Assembly (NCBI GenBank): GCA_031289625.1
Contig: JAITPB010000204.1
Location: 1-9,931, forward strand
DNA from: Clostridiales bacterium
Lineage (GTDB): Bacteria > Bacillota > Clostridia > Lachnospirales > WQUN01
Length of the DNA stretch: 9,931 nt
Reading direction: 5' to 3'
Numbering within the stretch: the stretch's first letter is position 1; every line of letters starts with the position of its first letter. The translations under genes and the position numbers were made by a program. Below the pieces are notes generated by a model that saw only the letters and a list, made by a program, of their open reading frames with translations, had not been told where the DNA came from and ran no database searches. This document shows, piece by piece, positions 4,883-9,931 of the stretch.

Positions 4883-7386
4883 AACGGCCAATCCTTTGGG
4901 CTTTGTTTTTTGTGATTGCGGGCGGCGCGGGTATCTATCTGTGCGATGAATATCATTTAGGGCTTTTACCGCTTTTCGCGGCGATCGCGGCAGGGATCGC
5001 CGCGATTGCCGCCGCAATTGCTGCGGAGATCGCCGCCGCGCGGTTTCGATGGGCGCCCGTGTTTATTTTTATATTGTTTTATGGCATAGGCAGTTTTCGA
5101 ATGTTTCAGAGTTTGCGCCCCGCGAACGGGTCAGTGGAACGCTGGGTGCGGGAAGGCGCCGAAGTCACGGCAGCTGGATTTGTGCGCGATCTCTCGTTTA
5201 CGCAATCCGGACAGCCCCGCGTCGCCCTGGATGCCCGGATGATGATCAAGGCATCGGACACGGACAATCGTCCATCGGACAATCGTCCGCCAGACGATCG
5301 TCTGGCGCAAAAAACGCGCATGGTGATCAGCGCCATACTGCCGGAAGGGGAATCCGTGGAGATCGGGCAGGGGCTGACGCTGACGGGCGTATTGGAGCCG
5401 CTGGACCGGGCGCGGAACCCAGGCGGTTTTGACGAGTTTCTCTATTACCGAGCGCGGAAAATTCAATACAAATCTTTTGCTTCCGTGGAAAAAAAGCTGG
5501 AACCGCGCGCTACATTTTTATTTGCGCTCAATCGTGGGAAAAGCCGCCTGGCCGCGGTGTATGACGCGATTCTGCCGCCGGTGGAAGCATCCGTCATGAA
5601 ATCCATCATACTGGGGGATCGCGCGGATCTGGATCAGACTACGCAGGATCTCTACAGGCTGGCGGGCATTTATCATCTGCTCTGCGTCTCTGGGCTGCAT
5701 ATTTCCATTCTCAGCATGGCAATCTTCTGGATCTTGGGCATTTTTTTGAACAAAAGAGCGGCGGGTGCGATTGCGCTGATCGCACTGATCGTGTACTGCC
5801 TTTTTACCGGCGCGGGTATCTCCACCGTCCGCGCCGTACTCATGAGCGGCGTGGTGATTTTGGGGCATATTTTGTTTCGCGAAAGTGATTTGCTTTCCTC
5901 CGCCGCTTTTGCGGCGATCTGCCTAATCCTTTACGAGCCTTTATACATCCTGGACATCGGTTTTCAGCTTTCTTTTTCCGCCGTGATTGGCATAGCGGTT
6001 TTAAGCGGGCCGATGGAACGCTGCCTGACGCGCGTCTGGCAGCGCTTGCCTGCCTGTGCCGCCGGAATCAAAAAAGCGGTGAGCGGTAACTTGGCCGCTC
6101 TTTGTGGGACGCTCCCCTGCCTAAATTATCATTTTTATCTTTTGACGCCTTACGCTTTTTTCGTCAATCTCATTATTCTGCCGACTGCGGGCGTGCTGGT
6201 AATCACGGGCGCGGCGGCTGGTGCGGTGGGATTGTTTGATGTAAGGCTGGCGGCTTTTCTATCCGGTGCGCTCTATGTTTTGTTGAAATTTTATGAGGCT
6301 GTCTGCCGTTTTTTTGTTTCCCTGCCTTTTGCGCGTGTACTGACGGGAAGCTGCGGCCCCGCGCTGGCGGTTGGCATGGCGATTCTGCTGCTGTTGTTCG
6401 CCGCTTGGTGGAACAGCCCGCCGCGTTTGATGCCCCGAAAAAGGATTTGTTTTTGGGCCGCGTCAGCTACGTTTGTCCTGCTGGCGGGCTGGCGCGCTCG
6501 TCCGTCCGGCTTGCAAATCACCATGCTGGACGTGGGGCAGGGCGATGCCTTTGTGATCCAAAGCGGCGGAAAAACATTCGTGGTGGATGGAGGCGGCTTG
6601 CCGAACCGTCCGCCGGGCCAGAACACAGGCGCGACGGTTCTGACGCCGTATTTGGATTATATCGGCGTGACCCGGCTGGACGGCGTTTTTGTAACACATC
6701 CAGATCGGGATCATATCGTTGGCGTTTTGGAAATGATTCCGGAGAAAAAAATCCACGCCGTCTATCTGGCTGCGGCCATTACAGCGGTCAAACCCGCCGC
6801 TGCGGATCAAAGCGGTGATTTCGATTTCTATCGGGACATCATAGAATTGACCGGCGCGAATGCCATTCCCGTGGTTTATCTCCAGACTGGCGACAAAATC
6901 GAGGCGGGCGGCCTGGCGTTTTCTGTCTTCTATCCGCCGGCGCCCAGCTTAAACAGCCCTTTAGATCCGAACGAAACCAGTTTGGTTTTTATGCTGCGGC
7001 GCGGTGACGCGTCCATGCTTTTCACCGGCGACATTGACGCCGGGGCGGAAGAAGCCATCCTGCGATCAGAGGGCGAGAGTGCCGCCGCCTGCTCGGCCTT
7101 GAAACTGCCGCACCACGGTTCCAAGTATTCCAACTCGATGGATTTCTTGCGGGCGGCGAACCCGTTGATCGCGCTCGTCAGCACGGGCCGGGGAAACGTT
7201 TATGGGCATCCTGCGCGCGAAACGCTGGAACGTTTGGAGACATTCGGCATTCCTCTCTATAACACAGCCGCTTGCGGCGCGGTGATTTTGCGCTTTAGCC
7301 GCAATACGATCCAGATCCAAACAATGCTGGAAGAATCAGGTGAGGAATTTTATGAAACGGCTCAAAGCCAGCTTCAAGAACGGTGA
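4879..7386 (+). CDS. comEC: ComEC DNA-uptake channel (DUF4131, Competence, metallo-beta-lactamase domains)
   Basis: Polytopic membrane protein that moves one DNA strand into the cell during transformation. At 835 residues it is full length (B. subtilis ComEC is about 776). N-terminal hydrophobic segments at about 5-21, 30-54 (very Ala/Ile-rich) and 58-75 are followed by a soluble DUF4131/OB-like region to about 200. The Competence membrane domain spans about 235-510 and has the family signature around YHLLCVSGLHISIL (264-277). A further segment at about 523-538 precedes a metallo-beta-lactamase domain from about 545. The domain begins ITMLDVGQGDA (547-557) and carries H607-x-D609-x-D611-H612, FTGD at 715-718 and HHGS at 745-748, so the metal-binding set appears complete. 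The start overlaps the previous stop as ATGA with no clear ribosome binding site, suggesting translational coupling. An odd Asp/Asn/Arg/Pro repeat at 127-141 interrupts the soluble domain. Identification is firm. Confidence 0.96.
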   Translation: MKRPILWALFFVIAGGAGIYLCDEYHLGLLPLFAAIAAGIAAIAAAIAAEIAAARFRWAPVFIFILFYGIGSFRMFQSLRPANGSVERWVREGAEVTAAGFVRDLSFTQSGQPRVALDARMMIKASDTDNRPSDNRPPDDRLAQKTRMVISAILPEGESVEIGQGLTLTGVLEPLDRARNPGGFDEFLYYRARKIQYKSFASVEKKLEPRATFLFALNRGKSRLAAVYDAILPPVEASVMKSIILGDRADLDQTTQDLYRLAGIYHLLCVSGLHISILSMAIFWILGIFLNKRAAGAIALIALIVYCLFTGAGISTVRAVLMSGVVILGHILFRESDLLSSAAFAAICLILYEPLYILDIGFQLSFSAVIGIAVLSGPMERCLTRVWQRLPACAAGIKKAVSGNLAALCGTLPCLNYHFYLLTPYAFFVNLIILPTAGVLVITGAAAGAVGLFDVRLAAFLSGALYVLLKFYEAVCRFFVSLPFARVLTGSCGPALAVGMAILLLLFAAWWNSPPRLMPRKRICFWAASATFVLLAGWRARPSGLQITMLDVGQGDAFVIQSGGKTFVVDGGGLPNRPPGQNTGATVLTPYLDYIGVTRLDGVFVTHPDRDHIVGVLEMIPEKKIHAVYLAAAITAVKPAAADQSGDFDFYRDIIELTGANAIPVVYLQTGDKIEAGGLAFSVFYPPAPSLNSPLDPNETSLVFMLRRGDASMLFTGDIDAGAEEAILRSEGESAAACSALKLPHHGSKYSNSMDFLRAANPLIALVSTGRGNVYGHPARETLERLETFGIPLYNTAACGAVILRFSRNTIQIQTMLEESGEEFYETAQSQLQER
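5261..5305 (+). repeat. 15-bp tandem repeat inside comEC, encoding S/P-D-N/D-R-P/L units
   Basis: Units start at 5261, 5276 and 5291. The first two share 13 of 15 bases (CGGACAATCGTCC plus two variable bases) and the third is degenerate. The period is a multiple of three, so the frame is kept and five residues are added per copy at ComEC residues 127-141, in the soluble N-terminal domain. Copy number may vary among strains. Confidence 0.7.
5288..5307. repeat. Perfect 20-bp palindrome within comEC
   Basis: The half-site CGCCAGACGA is followed directly by its exact reverse complement, with no loop. It overlaps the degenerate third unit of the 15-bp tandem array. It could be a dyad-symmetric protein-binding site, a hairpin in the mRNA, or an accident of local duplication and inversion. 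Confidence 0.7.
7338..7345 (+). promoter_or_regulatory. Ribosome binding site fixing the holA start at 7352
   Basis: AGGTGAGG ends six bases before ATG 7352. An in-frame GTG at 7340 lies inside this site itself, so it is very unlikely to be the start. Confidence 0.75.
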
Positions 7387-8377
7387 TTTCCAAAGGGCGT
7401 ACTTGCTTTACGGAGAAGAAAAATATCTCATCCGGCATTATGAAAACCAGTTCAAAGAAAAGCTGCTAACGCCGGATTCTGAAATGATGAACTTCGAAAT
7501 CTTTGAGGGAAAGAACGCGCCGATTGATTCTATCATAGACGCCGCGCGCACCATGCCTTTTTTCCATGAGCGCCGTTTGATTTTTGTGCGGGACAGCCGT
7601 CTGTTCGCCGCCGGGCGCAAGGAGGACTCCGAAAAAATGAGTGCCTTTTTGCCTGTCATTCCAGACACTACCGTATTGGTGTTTGTGGAGGATGAAGTGG
7701 ACAGACGGGGCCGGTTGTACAAAAAAATGGCGGAACTGGGCCATGCCGCAGAGCTTCAGCCGCCCGCCGAAAAAGAACTGTACGATTGGGTGGGCAATAT
7801 GTTCAAAAAACGAGGTAAAAATATTTCGAAGGAAACCATACAGTTTTTGCTGCGCACGGTCGGGCGCGGTATGGAAGAATTGGCTGGGGAGATTGAAAAA
7901 CTGACGGCTTATCAGGGCGAAAGCGCGCCGGAGTTCAAAGCGAAAACCAAATCGGAGATTACCGCTGAAGATGTCGCGGCGGTCTGCCCGCCCGCCTTGG
8001 AGACGCGGATTTTTGATTTAATCGACGCGGTGGGCCATAAAAAACCAGAGATCGCGTTGGACATTTTCAGCAACATGCTAATCATGAAAGAACAGCCTCT
8101 GATGGTTTTGACGATGATCGCCAGGCAGTTCCGCCTGATGCTGCAAAGCAAAGTCTTGCGGGAAAAAGGACATTCCACTGGCGACATTGCCGCGCTTCTG
8201 TCCATGCGATCTTTTGTGGTCAGCGAATGCCTGCGCCAGAGCCAAAATTTCAGCCAGGAGGAAATGCTGGCGGCGCTGGAAGATTGCCTGTCGGCTGACC
8301 TCGGCATTAAAATGGGCCGCCTTGGCGACAGGATCGCTTTAGAGACGCTGATCGTCAAATACGCCGCCGCGATATGA
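7352..8377 (+). CDS. holA: DNA polymerase III delta subunit
   Basis: Delta subunit of the clamp loader, which opens the beta sliding clamp and loads it on primed DNA during chromosome replication. The 341 residues match the family length (about 340-350 in Bacillota). The N-terminal domain begins with the conserved AYLLYGEEKYL at 16-26 (the degenerate ATP-site region), and the C-terminal half is the all-helical collar domain (for example QPLMVLTMIARQFRLML). ATG 7352 is preferred to GTG 7340 because of AGGTGAGG at 7338-7345. The gene overlaps the 3' end of comEC by 35 bp in another frame, so it is part of the same transcript. The comEC-holA order is conserved in Bacillus, where rpsT follows; rpsT is not found here. 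This is a housekeeping gene, and the stop at 8375-8377 marks the right end of the conserved block. Confidence 0.94.
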   Translation: MKRLKASFKNGDFQRAYLLYGEEKYLIRHYENQFKEKLLTPDSEMMNFEIFEGKNAPIDSIIDAARTMPFFHERRLIFVRDSRLFAAGRKEDSEKMSAFLPVIPDTTVLVFVEDEVDRRGRLYKKMAELGHAAELQPPAEKELYDWVGNMFKKRGKNISKETIQFLLRTVGRGMEELAGEIEKLTAYQGESAPEFKAKTKSEITAEDVAAVCPPALETRIFDLIDAVGHKKPEIALDIFSNMLIMKEQPLMVLTMIARQFRLMLQSKVLREKGHSTGDIAALLSMRSFVVSECLRQSQNFSQEEMLAALEDCLSADLGIKMGRLGDRIALETLIVKYAAAI

Positions 8378-8713
8378 TCAGATGTATGACCAATGTCAAC
8401 AGGTTAAGCAATTCTATCTAAAATACGACATATCGCACTGCTGATTCGACGGTCTGCCCGTTACCGGAGTACAGCAGTTGGATCTCCGCAATGACAACAT
8501 CTAAATTCATAAAATACATCTTCTGGAGCACTTGATAACAATTCGCATCCGCCAATAGATTGTTATTGTGTTGAAGAATATCTGTGACGCCTGCTTCTAA
8601 ATTGGTTTGAAATTCTTGATTACTGATATTCATTGATTTCAGGAAATAAGCAATAGTTACTCACTTGGCTTGGCTGAGACATAACGCCGGCATAGAGGCA
8701 AAGGAGTTAGATT
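8378..8713. other. AT-richer junction region between holA and the Clp-like gene
   Basis: This 336-bp stretch separates the conserved operon from the accessory gene. The only open frame of note is the small minus-strand ORF at 8418-8633. No tRNA, rpsT, insertion-sequence end or convincing terminator hairpin was seen; the best inverted repeat after holA is only four base pairs (TGAC/GTCA around 8386-8397). No convincing promoter for the Clp-like gene was found, although its ribosome binding site is good. Confidence 0.5.
8418..8633 (-). CDS. Possible small hypothetical protein (71 residues)
   Basis: Not recognised. The 71-residue frame starts at ATG 8633-8631 and ends at TAG 8420-8418, converging on holA with 40 bp between stops. 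The product is mildly acidic at the N-terminus (MNISNQEFQTNLEAGVTDIL) and more hydrophobic toward the C-terminus (MNLDVVIAEIQLLYSGN at about 42-58), compatible with a small folded domain and without a signal peptide or clear membrane segment. Against it, the bases before the ATG contain no GGAGG-like site and no good promoter was found. It is divergent from the Clp-like gene 80 bp away, so it could be a small partner or a neighbouring accessory gene. It may equally be a chance open frame. Confidence 0.35.
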   Translation of the reverse strand: MNISNQEFQTNLEAGVTDILQHNNNLLADANCYQVLQKMYFMNLDVVIAEIQLLYSGNGQTVESAVRYVVF

Positions 8714-9931
8714 ATGGAACTTGGATTCGTAATAAGGTTTGTACTGTCGAGGGCAAGAGTGGAGGCTCATACAGCAAAACAACCTCAAATGCAGCCTGAG
8801 CATATCTTCTTAGGCTTACTGAAGGCTGCCGAAATGTTTCCTAGCGATTTCTCACCGGCGCTGACGCCAGATGAGACCGAGGCTATCGAACTCGATATAA
8901 ATGCTCTGCGAGAGTCTTTCGATTCCAGAGGTATTAACACAAAAGAAGCTCGTTACCTTCTGCGCGTAGAAATAAGGAAAGGTCTGAAAAGTCCTGAATA
9001 TGGCTACACTGTAGCGGATATTTTGGCAGAAGCTGCACGTTACGCTGACAGCGAGGTAATTGCAGCCGCTGCGGTTCTGGAGTGCCTATTCAAAAAAGCG
9101 TCTCCTTTTTTGATAAATCTGTTCAATCTTTATGAGTCAGCTCAGTTTGATATTAATGAGGATGAGCTACAACCGCATGTACTTCGCAATAAGACAAAAC
9201 TAAGGCAACTGAGCGATTTGATGAACAAAATTGCTGCTATGCGCGATATGCTGCTTAATCGTGTAATCGGGCAGGATCATATTGTGCGCACCTTCACCGA
9301 AGGCATTTTCAACGCCGAACTTGGCTTAAGCGAAAACGAAAATTCTCGTCCGAAATCTACGTTTGTGTTCATGGGCCCCCCGGGAGTCGGTAAAACGTTC
9401 CTTGCTGAGCAGTCTGCCAAAGCACTAGGCGTTACATTCAAACGTTTCGATATGAGTGGTTATGCTGACCGTGATGCATACCATATGCTCGTAGGTTTTG
9501 AGCAAACATGGAAAGACTCTGTTCCGGGCATACTAACTACGTTTGTGAAATCCAATCCTAATTGTGTTTTATTATTTGACGAAATCGAAAAAGCTCATAT
9601 AAGTGTTATACAATTGTTCTTACAGATTCTTGACGCCGGCATACTGCATGATGAATATTACGCTGAGAATATATCATTCAGCGAAACGTATATTATTTTC
9701 ACAACAAATGCCGGCGTCAGTTTGTATGAGCGTGATAATGCGGCAAATGCGGCCACAATGCCGAAGAACTCGCTTCTTCTAGCGCTTCAAACCGAAAAGC
9801 GTCCGGGAACAGACGATCCGTTCTTTCCTCCTGCAATCTGTTCGCGATTAGGAATTGGATATGTGCTTATGTTTAACAAACTCGACGCAAAAGATCTTTG
9901 GCATATTGCTTCAGATAAATTGGCTTCACTT
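8714..9931 (+). CDS. Clp/HSP100-like AAA+ ATPase with Clp_N repeats and a single D2-type module (3' end cut)
   Basis: ATP-driven protein remodelling enzyme related to ClpA/ClpB/ClpC, cytoplasmic; 406 codons are present and the frame is open to the right edge. ATG 8714 follows AAGGAG (8701-8706) by seven bases. A Clp_N-type double helical repeat is visible: repeat 1 at about 10-40 (QPEHIFLGLLKAAE) and repeat 2 at about 97-128 (GYTVADILAEAARYAD). A short linker leads to one AAA+ module of D2 type beginning VIGQDHIV at 184-191. Its motifs are Walker A GPPGVGKT at 221-228, Walker B LLFDEIEKAH with D289-E290, sensor 1 TTNAG with N332, and the arginine-finger region with R378 in the position of the family NR motif (here SR). 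A first (D1) ATPase module is absent. The pore-loop stretch at 261-272 lacks the GYVG motif and has W266 instead. Base composition is AT-richer than the comE-holA block. Whether it partners a ClpP-type protease cannot be seen, as the C-terminus is missing. Confidence 0.88.
   Translation, partial: MELGFVIRFVLSRARVEAHTAKQPQMQPEHIFLGLLKAAEMFPSDFSPALTPDETEAIELDINALRESFDSRGINTKEARYLLRVEIRKGLKSPEYGYTVADILAEAARYADSEVIAAAAVLECLFKKASPFLINLFNLYESAQFDINEDELQPHVLRNKTKLRQLSDLMNKIAAMRDMLLNRVIGQDHIVRTFTEGIFNAELGLSENENSRPKSTFVFMGPPGVGKTFLAEQSAKALGVTFKRFDMSGYADRDAYHMLVGFEQTWKDSVPGILTTFVKSNPNCVLLFDEIEKAHISVIQLFLQILDAGILHDEYYAENISFSETYIIFTTNAGVSLYERDNAANAATMPKNSLLLALQTEKRPGTDDPFFPPAICSRLGIGYVLMFNKLDAKDLWHIASDKLASL

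Noticed and set aside
4981..4988. GCGATCGC octamer (HIP1-like motif of cyanobacteria)
   Set aside because: Only one copy was noticed, inside an Ala/Ile low-complexity coding stretch; gene content is not cyanobacterial.
6405..6818. 137-codon plus-strand frame within comEC
   Set aside because: It overlaps the intact metallo-beta-lactamase domain of ComEC in another frame and has no ribosome binding site or recognisable motif.
7340..7351. GTG start four codons upstream for holA
   Set aside because: The GTG is itself part of the AGGTGAGG ribosome binding site that serves ATG 7352.
8386..8397. Possible terminator hairpin after holA
   Set aside because: The stem is only four base pairs and no T-run follows.

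Overview
The window looks like chromosomal DNA of a Gram-positive-type bacterium of the Bacillota. The evidence is the late-competence genes comEA and comEC followed directly by holA (the same gene order as in Bacillus), a DacF-type D-Ala-D-Ala carboxypeptidase, strong GGAGG-type ribosome binding sites, and a protein with the GerMN domain best known from spore germination and the actinobacterial LpqB. Base composition from 1 to about 8380 is moderately GC-rich (one spot-counted line in holA is 58% GC). I cannot fix the class or genus from sequence alone.

Layout. Positions 1-842 (minus strand) hold the first 280 codons of a penicillin-binding D-alanyl-D-alanine carboxypeptidase, which runs off the left edge. 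A 184-bp divergent intergenic region carries a good sigma-A-type promoter for it. From 1027 to 8377 six genes lie head to tail on the plus strand with tiny gaps or overlaps, so they are probably one transcription unit: comEA-like DNA receptor, OmpR/PhoB response regulator, membrane sensor histidine kinase, a membrane-anchored protein with two GerMN-like domains, comEC DNA channel, and holA (DNA polymerase III delta subunit).

The six-gene block combines two themes. ComEA binds incoming double-stranded DNA at the cell surface and ComEC carries a single strand across the membrane. Between them sits a complete two-component system plus a GerMN protein. That trio resembles in gene order and domain type the actinobacterial MtrA-MtrB-LpqB system, in which the GerMN protein modulates the kinase. 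Whether the trio regulates competence, the cell wall or something else cannot be read from the sequence.

After holA the character changes at about 8378. The DNA becomes visibly richer in A+T, no rpsT (the usual next gene in Bacillus) is present, and the last 1.5 kb holds a possible small minus-strand ORF and the first 406 codons of an unusual Clp/HSP100-like ATPase. That ATPase has a Clp_N-type double repeat, one D2-type AAA+ module and no classical GYVG pore loop, and it is cut by the right edge. This right end looks like the start of an accessory region. No RNA genes, CRISPR arrays, insertion sequences or convincing intrinsic terminators were seen.
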